A stretch of DNA of 64,000 bases, taken from assembly GCF_031157355.1 (NCBI RefSeq), contig NZ_JAVIFT010000002.1, positions 124,001 to 188,000 on the forward strand, given 5' to 3'. The stretch is from Hyphomicrobium sp. LHD-15. Its GTDB lineage: Bacteria; Pseudomonadota; Alphaproteobacteria; Rhizobiales; Hyphomicrobiaceae. Positions 42,875-51,757 of the stretch are shown here, piece by piece (position 1 is the stretch's first letter; every line of letters starts with the position of its first letter). The notes below the pieces were generated by a model. The model had not been told where the DNA came from. It did no database searches and saw only the letters and a program-made list of their open reading frames with translations. The position numbers and the translations under genes were made by a program.

Positions 42875-43789
42875 TCAGCCGACGGGGGCCGAGATCGGTC
42901 CGTCCGGCGTGCCCGGCTGGGGGATCGCCGGCGGCTTCGACGGCTGCGAGGTGGTTCCGCTCGGCAGCCCCATGCGGGTCAGCAGCTCCTCGCAGAGCTG
43001 ACGCAGCGACTTTCCGGTCTCGCCCGGGTACTTCGCAAAGTATGAGCGATCGGGCGCATGGAAGCGCGCGGCCTCCTGCAGCGCCACGGCGCGCGGTACC
43101 ACCTGGTTGAAACAACGGTTGTCCGGATTGGTCAGAAGCCAGTTGTGGTAGTCTTCCTCGGTCGGCGAATTCAGATCCTTCATGTTGATCAGAACGCCCA
43201 TGTTCTCGGCGAAGCCCATCTCCGGATTGAGCGTCTTGAAGCGGCGAAACACTTCGAGCCCGCACACCGAGACATAGTCTGCTTTCGTCGGCGAGATGTG
43301 ATAGTCGGCCTCGCGCAGCCAGCTTTCCGTCAGAACGGACAAGCCGGGCGGGCAATCGATGAAAATGATGTCGAACACCTTGCGCGCTTCGTTGAGCAAC
43401 GCGCCGATCACCGCCCGCAGGCGGGCATGCAGGCTTTCCTTCGACACCTCGCGCTCGAACAGCGTGAGCTGCATATCGCTCGGGATCAGAAACACGCTTC
43501 TCGCGTCATCGACGTCCGAAACGTTGCGGACAATGAAACGAAGCCAATCGGCCGGCTGATCCTGCAGCACGCGCGCGACCAGAAAGTCGACCATCGTCAG
43601 CCCGTTCTGCTGCAGACGATGCAGATTGGGAATCGTCATCAGCATGCTTGAGACGGAAGCCTGGGAGTCGCTGTCGATCACCAGCACGTTCTTGCCGTGA
43701 TAGGCCGACAAGGTTTCGGCCAATGCCAACACGAGCGTGGACTTGCCCACGCCACCCTTCGTGTTCATCACAGCGATCGTATTGCGCAT
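42875..43789 (-). CDS. Orphan ParA-family ATPase
   Basis: A 304-residue ParA/Soj/MipZ-like P-loop ATPase. The deviant Walker A is NTKGGVGKSTLVLALAE (near residue 9), the switch region is VLVIDSDSQASVSSML, and Walker B is VFDIIFIDCPPGLSV. I chose the ATG at 43789; earlier in-frame starts would add residues unlike the family. Such proteins position chromosomes, plasmids, flagella or chemoreceptor arrays. There is no ParB gene next to it and it is not beside the chromosomal parAB/gidB locus, so the cargo is unknown. The C-terminus is Pro-rich and disordered (PSKPPAIPQPGTPDGP). Confidence 0.85.
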   Translation of the reverse strand: MRNTIAVMNTKGGVGKSTLVLALAETLSAYHGKNVLVIDSDSQASVSSMLMTIPNLHRLQQNGLTMVDFLVARVLQDQPADWLRFIVRNVSDVDDARSVFLIPSDMQLTLFEREVSKESLHARLRAVIGALLNEARKVFDIIFIDCPPGLSVLTESWLREADYHISPTKADYVSVCGLEVFRRFKTLNPEMGFAENMGVLINMKDLNSPTEEDYHNWLLTNPDNRCFNQVVPRAVALQEAARFHAPDRSYFAKYPGETGKSLRQLCEELLTRMGLPSGTTSQPSKPPAIPQPGTPDGPISAPVG

Positions 43790-43993
43790 GACGATGTGAG
43801 GCCTCCCCTGCCTCAAGTGGTCGTCGACATTCCCCTGACCCATGTGCGTCGGGAATGTGGCGGTCTCGCGAAGCTGCGCGGTTTTTCTCTGTCGCACCCC
43901 CGGGCAAGGCCAGCGCGACAGCACACGCTGTGATCCCAAACGCGGGGCGCAGCCGTCAAGCGGAGATCGCTGGTGCCAACGTGAATGACGCTG

Positions 43994-44581
43994 CTACCAG
44001 CCATATCCGGCATATGTGCCGGTGCGGACCCAGGCCGTGCCGCCGCGGCGGACCAGAACGCGAGCCCGTTCGCGCGCGACGACGGGCGGATAGTCCATCA
44101 CAACGCGGCGAGCAGGCTTCACCGCAACGACGCGCTCGCGCACGCCGTAGACAGGTGGCGTGACGACGCGCACGCGCCGACCGGGCGCAACGAACACCTC
44201 GCGCGGAACCACCTTCACCTCGGCGGGAACCGGAACCTTGCAACGGCGCTCGCCGTACGGGCCATAGGTCGTTTCCCAGCGATATCCAGCGGGACGCACG
44301 ACGATTTCCTGAAACACGGTGCGCGTGACCGGCGGTGTCATCTCGTAGCCGACGCGGCGCGGCTCGATCAGCACCCGTTCCGGCCGGACAACGACGGTGG
44401 GCTCGGTCTCGACAACCTCGCGATAGCCGGGGCGCACGACCACCTGCCGGTCGACCGTTTCATAAACATCCGGCAGCCGCACCTTGTCGTAGCATTCACC
44501 GCCACGACAGGCCCAAGCGGGCGCAGCCATGGATGTCATGGAAAGAACGGCGGCGAGGGCCGCGAGACGGCAGGTGGACAT
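43994..44581 (-). CDS. Hypothetical exported Val/Pro/Arg-rich protein
   Basis: A 195-residue protein of no family I recognise. The signal peptide is RLAALAAVLSMTSMAAPAWA, cleaved before CRGGECYDK. The mature chain is strikingly rich in Val, Arg, Pro and Tyr with an alternating pattern (PGYREVVETEPTVVVRPERV, then RRVRVVTPPVYGVRERVVAV), typical of beta-strand-forming or cell-wall-associated low-complexity proteins. Three cysteines are present. It is a single-gene unit, divergent from lemA. Confidence 0.65.
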   Translation of the reverse strand: MSTCRLAALAAVLSMTSMAAPAWACRGGECYDKVRLPDVYETVDRQVVVRPGYREVVETEPTVVVRPERVLIEPRRVGYEMTPPVTRTVFQEIVVRPAGYRWETTYGPYGERRCKVPVPAEVKVVPREVFVAPGRRVRVVTPPVYGVRERVVAVKPARRVVMDYPPVVARERARVLVRRGGTAWVRTGTYAGYGW

Positions 44582-44797
44582 CGGGAAGGGCTCCAGGGCA
44601 GGTGCGCCTATTCTAGCGCTTGCCGGCTCGCTCCGGTTTTGGGAAGCCCGCGGTTGGTTAAGTTCAACATCCTCAAACCTCAGCAGTTTTAATCAGTTTG
44701 AAGCGATCGTTTCACAGCAGTCGATTTCCTGCCGACGCGCAAAGTGCTAAACCCTCGTCGTGATCCTGTACGTTCACCCCCTACGAGGTTCCCTGCC

Positions 44798-45421
44798 ATG
44801 ACCCCCGCCCTTGCCTCCCGCGCCATCCGGCCGCTTCATTTGCTGGCACTCGCCCTCGCAGCGCTGTCGCTCGGCGGCTGCGGCGTCAACAACATCCCCA
44901 CCTACGAGCAGAGCGCGAAGGCCGCCTGGTCCGAGGTGTTGAACCAGTACAAGCGGCGCAGCGATCTCATTCCGAACCTCGTCGAAAGCGTGAAAGGTTT
45001 CGCCGAGCAGGAGCGCAAGGTGCTGACGGACGTCACCGAGGCGCGCGCCAAGGCGGTCAGCGTTCAGGTGCCGGCGGACATCCTGACCAATCCGGACGCG
45101 ATGAAGCAATTCCAGGACGCTCAGAACACGCTCGGCGGTGCGCTGCGCCAGCTGCTCGCGGTCGTCGAGCGCTATCCGGATATCAAGTCCGGCCAGAACT
45201 TCCTGGCTTTGCAGAGCCAGATCGAAGGCACCGAGAACCGTATCTCGATCGCGCGGCGCGACTACATCCAGGCCGTGCGACAGTACAATACGGAGATCAC
45301 GACGTTCCCGGGCCGCCTGTGGAAGTCGTTCCTCTATCCGTCGGCCGCCGTGATGGCGACGTTCGATATCCCGGCGGAAGAGCAGAAAGCACCTAAGGTC
45401 GATTTCGGCACGAGCAAGTGA
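44798..45421 (+). CDS. lemA: LemA family lipoprotein
   Basis: A 207-residue LemA-family protein, a helical bundle of uncertain role often paired with TPM-domain proteins. The ATG at 44798 gives a lipoprotein signal peptide with lipobox LGGC (ALAALSLGGCGVNNIPTYEQ). The family core is clear: AWSEVLNQYKRRSDLIPNLV, QNTLGGALRQLLAVVERYPD, then LQSQIEGTENRISIARRDYI. Its stop overlaps the GTG start of the next gene by four bases, so translation is coupled. Confidence 0.94.
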   Translation: MTPALASRAIRPLHLLALALAALSLGGCGVNNIPTYEQSAKAAWSEVLNQYKRRSDLIPNLVESVKGFAEQERKVLTDVTEARAKAVSVQVPADILTNPDAMKQFQDAQNTLGGALRQLLAVVERYPDIKSGQNFLALQSQIEGTENRISIARRDYIQAVRQYNTEITTFPGRLWKSFLYPSAAVMATFDIPAEEQKAPKVDFGTSK

Positions 45422-46257
45422 TCTTCAGGACTGACCGGCATTCGATTGCGCAAATCGCGGCGGCTTTCTCAGCGATCGCCGTCGCGATTTTTCTTGCGTG
45501 CGCGGCTGCCAACGCGGCACCGACATTCCCGCAGCTCACGGGGCAGATCGTCGACGACGCAGGGTTGCTCACACCCGAAGATCGCAGCGCCATCGAAAGC
45601 GAGCTCAAGTCGCTCGAGGAGAAGTCGACCGACCAGCTCGTCGTCGTGACGGTGCCCTCGCTCCAAGGCTACGAAATCGAGGAGTACGGCTATCAGCTCG
45701 GCCGTCACTGGGGCATCGGCCAGAAGGGCAAGGACAATGGCGTCCTGCTGATCGTCGCACCCAACGAGCGCAAGGTCCGCATCGAGGTGGGACGCGGGCT
45801 TGAGCCGCTCGTGACCGACCTGATGAGCAAGATCATCATCGAGAACGCGATCCTGCCAGAGTTCCGCAAAGGCAACTTCAGCGCGGGCATTCGTGCCGGC
45901 GTGCGCGACGTCAAGGATACGCTGCTCGGCGATGCCGAGGAGGTGAAGGCGCGGGCGCGCGGCCTCGATAAAGGCGACGGCCCCGACTGGATCGCGCTGC
46001 TTTTGATCGCGTTCTGGGTCGGGATTTTCATCTACATCATCTACGTGCAAACGCGATACGCCGCGCAGGCGCCGCAAACGCTCGGGCGCGACCAGCGCCG
46101 CCGGGCAAATCGCGGGCGCAACGGTGGGCTCGTGGTGTTTCCCCCGGGCGGCGGGTCCGACAGCTGGGGCGGTGGCGGTTGGTCCGGTGGCGGAGGCGGG
46201 GGCTGGTCCGGTGGCGGTGGCGATTTCGGCGGCGGCGGCGGATCGGGAAGCTGGTAA
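45418..46257 (+). CDS. TPM-domain (YgcG-type) membrane protein with Gly-rich tail
   Basis: A 279-residue protein. A signal peptide at about 1-33 is followed by a TPM domain at about 40-170 (VDDAGLLTPEDRSAIESELK; VPSLQGYEIEEYGYQLGRHW), a membrane segment (WIALLLIAFWVGIFIYIIYV) and a C-terminal Gly/Ser/Trp tail (GGGSDSWGGGGWSGGGG), the classic YgcG layout. The start is the GTG at 45418 that overlaps lemA. The TPM fold was linked to phosphatase activity in chloroplasts, but bacterial function is open. Confidence 0.92.
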   Translation: MIFRTDRHSIAQIAAAFSAIAVAIFLACAAANAAPTFPQLTGQIVDDAGLLTPEDRSAIESELKSLEEKSTDQLVVVTVPSLQGYEIEEYGYQLGRHWGIGQKGKDNGVLLIVAPNERKVRIEVGRGLEPLVTDLMSKIIIENAILPEFRKGNFSAGIRAGVRDVKDTLLGDAEEVKARARGLDKGDGPDWIALLLIAFWVGIFIYIIYVQTRYAAQAPQTLGRDQRRRANRGRNGGLVVFPPGGGSDSWGGGGWSGGGGGGWSGGGGDFGGGGGSGSW

Positions 46258-46286
46258 TCTTGCGGAAGCACTCTAAGGACAACGCC

Positions 46287-46910
46287 ATGGGACTGTTTTC
46301 AGACTCCGAAGAGCACCGCATCGCGGAAGCCATCACGCGCGCCGAACAAGCGACATCCGGCGAGATCGTCGCTGTGGTCGCGTCCGAGAGCAGCACGTAT
46401 CTCTACGCGCCGTTCCTGTGGGCTTCGGTGGTCGCGCTTCTGGTGCCGTGGCCGCTGATCCTCTGGACCTGGTGGCCGGCGGCCTGGATCTATCTCGCGC
46501 AAGTCGCCGCGTTCGGCCTCGTGCTGGCAGCGACGCTGCCGCGGCCAGTCCGCTACTGGCTGGTGCCGCGGCGGATCAAGCGGCTGCGCGCGCACCGGCG
46601 GGCGATGGAGCAGTTCGTTTCGCAGAACCTGCATACGACCGAGGGGCGCACCGGCGTGCTGATTTTCATCTCCGTCGCCGAGCGGCACGCCGAGATCGTC
46701 GCGGACTCGGGGATCGAAGCGCGCGTTCCAAAGGGAACCTGGCAGGAGATCGTCGAACGGCTCACCACAGCGTTCGGCGCCAAGCAACACACCGAAGGCT
46801 TCATCGCAGCGATCGGCGAAGTCGGCGGGCATCTTGCCACGCATTTTCCGCCGGGATCGTGTGAAGCCAACGTGCTGCCCGATCACCTCATCGTGCTCGA
46901 CGCAAGCTGA
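46287..46910 (+). CDS. TPM-domain membrane protein
   Basis: A 207-residue second TPM-family protein, the third gene of the lemA group. The ATG at 46287 follows AAGGA at 7 bases. The order of parts is reversed compared with its neighbour: a short cytoplasmic start (SEEHRIAEAITRAEQATSGE), two membrane segments (YLYAPFLWASVVALLVPWPL; AWIYLAQVAAFGLVLAATLP), then RTGVLIFISVAERHAEIVAD and the C-terminal TPM part. It probably forms an envelope complex with LemA and the YgcG-like protein; this is inferred from conserved linkage. Confidence 0.9.
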   Translation: MGLFSDSEEHRIAEAITRAEQATSGEIVAVVASESSTYLYAPFLWASVVALLVPWPLILWTWWPAAWIYLAQVAAFGLVLAATLPRPVRYWLVPRRIKRLRAHRRAMEQFVSQNLHTTEGRTGVLIFISVAERHAEIVADSGIEARVPKGTWQEIVERLTTAFGAKQHTEGFIAAIGEVGGHLATHFPPGSCEANVLPDHLIVLDAS

Positions 46911-46931
46911 CCCTGAAAACGCGATGGGCTG

Positions 46932-47912
46932 TTACGCGCCTAGCGTCAGCACGATCTTGCCGGCGGCTTCGCGACGGTCGAGCACGCCAATGGCTTCGCG
47001 GATTTCAGCCAGCGGATAGGTCGCCTGAATACGCGGGTCGAGTTTCCCGTCCGCAACCCAGCCCAGCACCTCGATCATGTTGGTGCGATGACGCTCCGGA
47101 TTGCGGCGTACGGCTTCGCCCCAGAACACGCCGACAGCATCCGCGCCCTTGAGCAGCAGGAGATTGAGCGGAAGCTTCGGGATATCTCCCGCGGCAAAGC
47201 CGACGACCAGGAAGCGACCTTCCCAAGCGAGCGCCCGCACGGCCGGCTCGGCATACTTGCCGCCGACGCAATCGTAGACGACATCGACGCCGCGCCCGTC
47301 GGTCAGATCCTTCAGCGCTTGCTTCAGATCGACCGCGTCGTAGTTCACGACTTCGTCGGCGCCGAGCGATTTGCAGATCGCAAGCTTCTCGTCGGATGAA
47401 CCGGCCGCGATGACGCGCGCGCCAAGAAGCTTCGCGACCTCGACGGCAGCCTGGCCTGCACCCCCGGTGGCCCCCAGGATGGCGACGGTCTCGCCCGGCT
47501 TCACGTGGCCGCGATCCTTCAAACCATGAATGGCGGTGCCGAAGGTGACGCTGACGGCCGAGGCCACCGCATCCGAGACGCCATCCGGGATCGGGATCAG
47601 GCCCTCGGCGGCAATCGCAATCTTTTCCCGGGCGCCGCCGTAGCCGACCGCAGCCGCGACACGATCGCCGACCTTAACCCCCGCGACGCCGGTGCCGAGG
47701 CTTTCCACCACGCCCGCAATTTCGCCCGACGGCGAAAACGGGAGCGCGGGCTTGGTTTGGTATTTGCCGCGTGTAATCAACGTGTCGAAGAAGTTGAGCG
47801 CAGCCGCCTGCACGCGCACGACAACTTCGCCCGGCCCGGCCACCGGATCCGCAATCTCCTCGACCACTACGGCCTCGGGACCGTCGAGGGTCTTGCAAAG
47901 GGCCGCCTTCAT
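46932..47912 (-). CDS. NADPH:quinone oxidoreductase family protein
   Basis: A 326-residue zeta-crystallin-type MDR reductase without zinc ligands. The N-terminus is MKAALCKTLDGPEAVVVEEI, the Rossmann loop AILGATGGAGQAAVEVAKLL and the substrate-side signature ALNFFDTLITRGKYQ. It reduces quinones or alkenals with NADPH by family. It is a single gene, convergent with the TPM gene (21-base gap) and divergent from the RNA methyltransferase gene. Confidence 0.92.
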   Translation of the reverse strand: MKAALCKTLDGPEAVVVEEIADPVAGPGEVVVRVQAAALNFFDTLITRGKYQTKPALPFSPSGEIAGVVESLGTGVAGVKVGDRVAAAVGYGGAREKIAIAAEGLIPIPDGVSDAVASAVSVTFGTAIHGLKDRGHVKPGETVAILGATGGAGQAAVEVAKLLGARVIAAGSSDEKLAICKSLGADEVVNYDAVDLKQALKDLTDGRGVDVVYDCVGGKYAEPAVRALAWEGRFLVVGFAAGDIPKLPLNLLLLKGADAVGVFWGEAVRRNPERHRTNMIEVLGWVADGKLDPRIQATYPLAEIREAIGVLDRREAAGKIVLTLGA

Positions 47913-47980
47913 GTGTGACCTCCCGGTACGAAATTCCTGAGTTCTCCTAACCGGAGACTTGTTTCCATGCGAGCCCCTTC

Positions 47981-48538
47981 ATGACCTCACCAGCCTGGCC
48001 CCCCAAATCCCGCGGCTATTTCGCAATCGGTGCCGAAAGATCGTCCAAGGCCTTGAATCTCGGGAACCTGATGCGATCGGCGCATGCCTTCGGCGCCAGC
48101 TTCACCTTTACCATCGGCGCTCAATACCAGGCCCTCGAAGCGCGCGCCGATACGTCCAAGGGGCATTGGCACCTGCCCCACTACAACTGGATCACCCCGG
48201 ACGAGATGGTGCTGCCCAAAGGCTGCAAGCTCGTCGGGATTGAGCTTCTGGACGAAGCCGTTGCGTTGCCGAGCTTCCGTCATCCGCTACAAGCCGCCTA
48301 TGTGCTCGGGCCGGAACGGGGATCGCTTTCGGACGCGTTGCTCGAACGTTGCGACTTCACCGTCAAGATCCCGACGAGCTTTTGCGTCAACGTCGCAATG
48401 GCGGGCGCAATCGTCATGTACGATCGCGTCAAAAGTCTCGCTCCGTTTGCGGAGCGGCCGATTTCGGAGGGCGGCCCGGCCAATACCTCAGGATCGGTTC
48501 GTGCGGATGGCCACCGTAAAGGCCGGACGGGCGGGTGA
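47981..48538 (+). CDS. SpoU/TrmH-family RNA methyltransferase
   Basis: A 185-residue 2'-O-methyltransferase with the SPOUT trefoil knot. The C-terminal motifs are GPERGSLSDALLERCDFTVK, then IPTSFCVNVAMAGAIVMYDR, the AdoMet-binding knot. The N-terminal half has NLGNLMRSAHAFGASFTFTI, motif 1. It is near the minimal length of the family and lacks a separate RNA-binding domain. The target (tRNA or rRNA position) cannot be told from the sequence. Confidence 0.9.
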   Translation: MTSPAWPPKSRGYFAIGAERSSKALNLGNLMRSAHAFGASFTFTIGAQYQALEARADTSKGHWHLPHYNWITPDEMVLPKGCKLVGIELLDEAVALPSFRHPLQAAYVLGPERGSLSDALLERCDFTVKIPTSFCVNVAMAGAIVMYDRVKSLAPFAERPISEGGPANTSGSVRADGHRKGRTGG

Positions 48539-48606
48539 CAGAGGGGCGCCCCGCCTCGTATAAGAAAGGCCAGATTCGCCGGAGTAGAGGGGCTCGCGAT
48601 CTTCGC

Positions 48607-49161
48607 ATGACATCATTCCGCATGATTCCATTCGTTCGATTTGGTGCTCGATCCGGCCCGCTTGCTCTCGCTGGTGTGCTGTTGCTCGGAAGCGCGCCTC
48701 TCGCCGCGCAAACGACAGAGCAGGCCGCACTCGAAACCGGCAAGTTCGGCAACTGGATCGTTCATCAGAATGCCGGCGAAGGCCCGAAGATCTGCTTCGC
48801 CGCAGCGCAGCCAACGATCAAGGAACCGGCGGGCGCCAATCGCGCCAAGGTGGTGTTCTATGTTTCCGCTTGGCCGAAAGAGGGCGTCAAGTCGGAGGTC
48901 TCGGTCAAGCTCGGCTACAAGGCCAAACCCGACACTCCGATCTCCGTAGCGGTCGGAGACGAGGCTTTCCAGCTGTTCGGGCAGGACGATCGCGCCTATG
49001 TCGCGGACGCCACCGAAGAGCTGAAGTTGATCGAAGCCATGAAGAAGGGCTCGAAGCTCGTGGTGCAGGCAACCTCGACGCGCGGCACCCAAACCACCGA
49101 CACCTACTCTCTGAGCGGGCTCGGGCAAGCGCTCCAAGCTGTCGCGACCGCCTGCCCGTAA
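48607..49161 (+). CDS. Invasion-associated locus B (IalB) family protein
   Basis: A 184-residue exported protein of the IalB family, named from Bartonella but common in free-living Rhizobiales, probably periplasmic. From the ATG at 48607 the signal peptide is SGPLALAGVLLLGSAPLAAQ. The family pattern is ETGKFGNWIVHQN with KICFAAAQP and AWPKEGVKSEVSVKLGYK, and a C-terminal Cys (ATACP) pairs with the Cys in KICF. The precise function is unknown. It is convergent with the smr-like gene over a 26-base gap. Confidence 0.88.
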   Translation: MTSFRMIPFVRFGARSGPLALAGVLLLGSAPLAAQTTEQAALETGKFGNWIVHQNAGEGPKICFAAAQPTIKEPAGANRAKVVFYVSAWPKEGVKSEVSVKLGYKAKPDTPISVAVGDEAFQLFGQDDRAYVADATEELKLIEAMKKGSKLVVQATSTRGTQTTDTYSLSGLGQALQAVATACP

Positions 49162-49187
49162 GGTTCTGGCTAGGCCCAGGCCCCTAG

Positions 49188-49838
49188 CTAGCGAACGCGG
49201 CCGGGGTTGCGGAGCTGAATGTAAATCGCGCCTTCGCCGCCGTGCGAGATCGCGGCCGTCGTGTAGCTGACGACGATGGTGCGCAGCTCAGGCTCGGCCA
49301 GCCAGACCGGAACATTCCGCCTTAAAATGCCGCGCTCCGGCGTGCTGTAGCCGACATCCTCGTCCTCTCGCGGGCGCCGCGGACCGCCCTTGCCGGTGAT
49401 GACGAGAACCCAGCGCAAACCCTTGCCGAACGACGAATGCAGAAAGCGCCTCAGCGCCATGTGCGCCTCGTGCTGGCGCATGCCGTGAAGATCGATGCGG
49501 GCTTCGATCTCGACCTGGCCTTGGCGTAGGCGCCGCGCGGCCTTGCGGTCGAAGTCGGCGAGCGCGGGAGGCGCGACGGAGGGGATCGGCGGCGGCACAG
49601 CGGGATGGGCTGCTTTTTTGCTTCCGTGCCCGGCCGGCGCGTGGGTCTCGGATTTCTTTCCGGCGGATGCTTTTGCAGTGAACGGCGGCACCGCGTCCGG
49701 ATCGAACTCCGCCGTATCGGCGACGTGCCGTTGCTTCTTGCCCTTGATCGGCTCGAGGGTCTCGGCCGTGTGCTCCCAAAGAGCCTCGTCCTCTTTCGAG
49801 AGATGGCGCCGGCGCGAAGGAGGCGTCGGCTTCTTCAT
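49188..49838 (-). CDS. Smr/MutS2-type domain protein
   Basis: A 216-residue protein with a C-terminal Smr domain (about 110-200), a putative nicking endonuclease module. Signatures are ARIDLHGMRQHEAHMALRRF and WVLVITGKGG. The N-terminal half is a disordered, Pro/Ala/Lys-rich arm with no MutS ATPase. Its start overlaps the mltA stop by four bases (ATGA). It is the third gene of timA-mltA-smr, a common alphaproteobacterial order. Confidence 0.92.
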   Translation of the reverse strand: MKKPTPPSRRRHLSKEDEALWEHTAETLEPIKGKKQRHVADTAEFDPDAVPPFTAKASAGKKSETHAPAGHGSKKAAHPAVPPPIPSVAPPALADFDRKAARRLRQGQVEIEARIDLHGMRQHEAHMALRRFLHSSFGKGLRWVLVITGKGGPRRPREDEDVGYSTPERGILRRNVPVWLAEPELRTIVVSYTTAAISHGGEGAIYIQLRNPGRVR

Positions 49839-50965
49839 GGCGCACTCTGCTCACGCGGCAGCAGCACGAAAAATCTGCCGGCATGCTTGGTCGTGCCCGC
49901 CAGCTGGCCGGCCTCGTCGCCGGATCCAAAATAGATGTCGCCCCGCTCGGGGCCGCGGATCGCCGAGCCGACATCTTGCGCGATCATCAACCGCGCGAAG
50001 CTCTCTCCCGTGGCCCAAGGTTCGAGCGTCGGCGCGCTCACGTAGATCGGCGTTCCGATGGCGTGATAGGCGGTGTCGACGGCGAGGCTGCGTCCGCTCG
50101 AGAGCGGGATTTCGAGCGCGCCAAGTGGGCCGTCGTCCTCGTTCTCGATCTCGCGGAAGAAAATGAAGGAGCGGTTCTCCTGCATGACGCGGCGGCCGCG
50201 CTCCGGATCGGCCGCGAGCCAGATCTTGAGCGCGTCGAGCGTCATGTCGTTGGCGGCAAACAGGCCGGCGTCGATCAGGTAACGGCCGATCGACGTGTAG
50301 GGATGTCCGTTCTTGCCGTCATAGGTAATGCGGATCGTTTCGCCATCCGGGAAGCGGATGCGGCCCGAGCCCTGGATGTGCATGAAGAACGTGTCGACCG
50401 GGTCAGCCAGCCAGAGCAGTTCCAGGCCCTGGCCTTCGAGTGCGCCGCCCTCGATTTCGGCGCGTGTCGCGTAGGGTTCAGTTCCCAGCGCGGTTTTGCG
50501 GGCGTGCGTCAAGCCATCGGCCAACGCACCGCGCTCGGCTTCGCCGACGAGGTTCACGAGGTCCGGAGGGCGCCGATAGACCGGAAAGCGGAACTCGGCG
50601 GTCGATGTGCGCGAACCCGCAAGCACCGGCTCGTAGTACCCGGTGAGAAGCCCTTCCGCGCCCTGGTGGACGACGCGATGCGGCGTGAAGGTGGCCTCGA
50701 AGAATTCCCTAGCGGCATTTGCCGTCGAAATCGCAGCTGCGCGTTCAGCGGCGGATTGCGCCGCCGCGACGAGAGCATTACTTGCTACCCTGGTTTTGCC
50801 GGACGCAGAGCTTGCGGCCAGCTCAATTGCCCGCGCCGAACGGATAAAGGCTCTGAAGGACGCGAGGTGATCGTTCTCGGCCCAGCCGGGGAGGTCCGAA
50901 AACGGCACGGGTTCGAAAGTCAGCTCAGGCTTTGCCAACTCAGATGATGGGGCTCCAAGCGGCAT
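49835..50965 (-). CDS. mltA: Membrane-bound lytic murein transglycosylase A
   Basis: A 376-residue murein hydrolase that cleaves glycan strands to 1,6-anhydro products. Domain landmarks are LLTGYYEPVLAGSRTS, FFMHIQGSGRIRFPDG and a C-terminal 3D domain with AQDVGSAIRGPERGDIYFGS, which contains the catalytic Asp (the E. coli D308 equivalent). The frame beginning at 50965 shows no signal peptide or lipobox, and no upstream in-frame ATG exists before the preceding gene's stop, so its export route is unclear or the true start uses a rare codon. It is 42 bases after the Tim44-like gene. Confidence 0.92.
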   Translation of the reverse strand: MPLGAPSSELAKPELTFEPVPFSDLPGWAENDHLASFRAFIRSARAIELAASSASGKTRVASNALVAAAQSAAERAAAISTANAAREFFEATFTPHRVVHQGAEGLLTGYYEPVLAGSRTSTAEFRFPVYRRPPDLVNLVGEAERGALADGLTHARKTALGTEPYATRAEIEGGALEGQGLELLWLADPVDTFFMHIQGSGRIRFPDGETIRITYDGKNGHPYTSIGRYLIDAGLFAANDMTLDALKIWLAADPERGRRVMQENRSFIFFREIENEDDGPLGALEIPLSSGRSLAVDTAYHAIGTPIYVSAPTLEPWATGESFARLMIAQDVGSAIRGPERGDIYFGSGDEAGQLAGTTKHAGRFFVLLPREQSAP

Positions 50966-51007
50966 GGCACGCAGTTCGCTGTCACGTCGTTCCGGGGGAT
51001 GGCGGGC

Positions 51008-51757
51008 TTAGTTCGGCGCCTGGGTGCCGACCAGCTTCCAGTTGAGATTCCGGCGGGCCTCCTTGGAGGAGATGTCGCGCGAGAACGTCCAGATGTCGGT
51101 GACGTCCTTGATACGGGTGTCGTCGCCGTCGACCACGTTGCCGGCCTTGTCGCGGGTCGCGCTGATCAGCTGGCTCACGAAGCGCACGGTAATGCTCGCG
51201 ATACCCTTGGAGCTCACCTCGGCTTCCAGGATATCGGCCTTGTTGATGCCGACGAAGCTCTGGTCGATGACCTGGCCGCGCTGCTCGCGCTCGGCGATGG
51301 CCCGGCTGAAGCTATCCAGCACATCCGCGCTTAAGAGGTCGCGCAGCGTGCGGCGGTTGCCTTCGGCAAAGGCGGTCACGATCATTTCATAGGCCTGGCG
51401 GGCACCGCGCAGGAACTGGTCCGGATCAAAGCGGGTGTCGAGCTTCAGGATATCCATGAGCCGTGTCGCGAGAGCGGTGTCTTCTCCGGCGAACGATTTG
51501 ATCTTGGCCTCGACCTCGGCAACCGACACGCCGGTTTCGGCGGGTTCGACATCGCGGTCGCGCCGGGGCAGCGCCACAACCTTGTCCGACGCCTGAGAGG
51601 GGGTCGCAGTGCGCTGGGCGCTTGCTTCGCGGCGGCGCTTCTCGATGCGCTCGTCGTCGTCGCCAGTCTTACGGCCGAGAACGCTCCTGAGCTTCAGGAT
51701 CGCGATGATCGCGACGATGAGAGACAGAAGCGTCAGAAGATTGATTTCGCCATTCAT
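51008..51757 (-). CDS. Tim44-domain membrane protein TimA
   Basis: A 249-residue homologue of the C-terminal domain of the mitochondrial import protein Tim44. The ATG at 51757 gives an N-terminal membrane anchor (INLLTLLSLIVAIIAILKLR), then a charged linker (RRREASAQRTATPSQ) and the Tim44-like domain at about 130-245 (RQAYEMIVTAFAEGNRRTLR; VDGDDTRIKDVTDIWTFSRD). In Caulobacter, TimA is a membrane protein of uncertain partners. It is divergent from secB and first in the timA-mltA-smr group, pointing to the envelope. Confidence 0.92.
   Translation of the reverse strand: MNGEINLLTLLSLIVAIIAILKLRSVLGRKTGDDDERIEKRRREASAQRTATPSQASDKVVALPRRDRDVEPAETGVSVAEVEAKIKSFAGEDTALATRLMDILKLDTRFDPDQFLRGARQAYEMIVTAFAEGNRRTLRDLLSADVLDSFSRAIAEREQRGQVIDQSFVGINKADILEAEVSSKGIASITVRFVSQLISATRDKAGNVVDGDDTRIKDVTDIWTFSRDISSKEARRNLNWKLVGTQAPN

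Noticed and set aside
42875-43939. A longer ParA reading from the GTG or ATG near 43939
   Set aside because: The additional 50 residues are unlike any ParA N-terminus, and the P-loop would lie too far from the start. The ATG at 43789 gives the normal layout.
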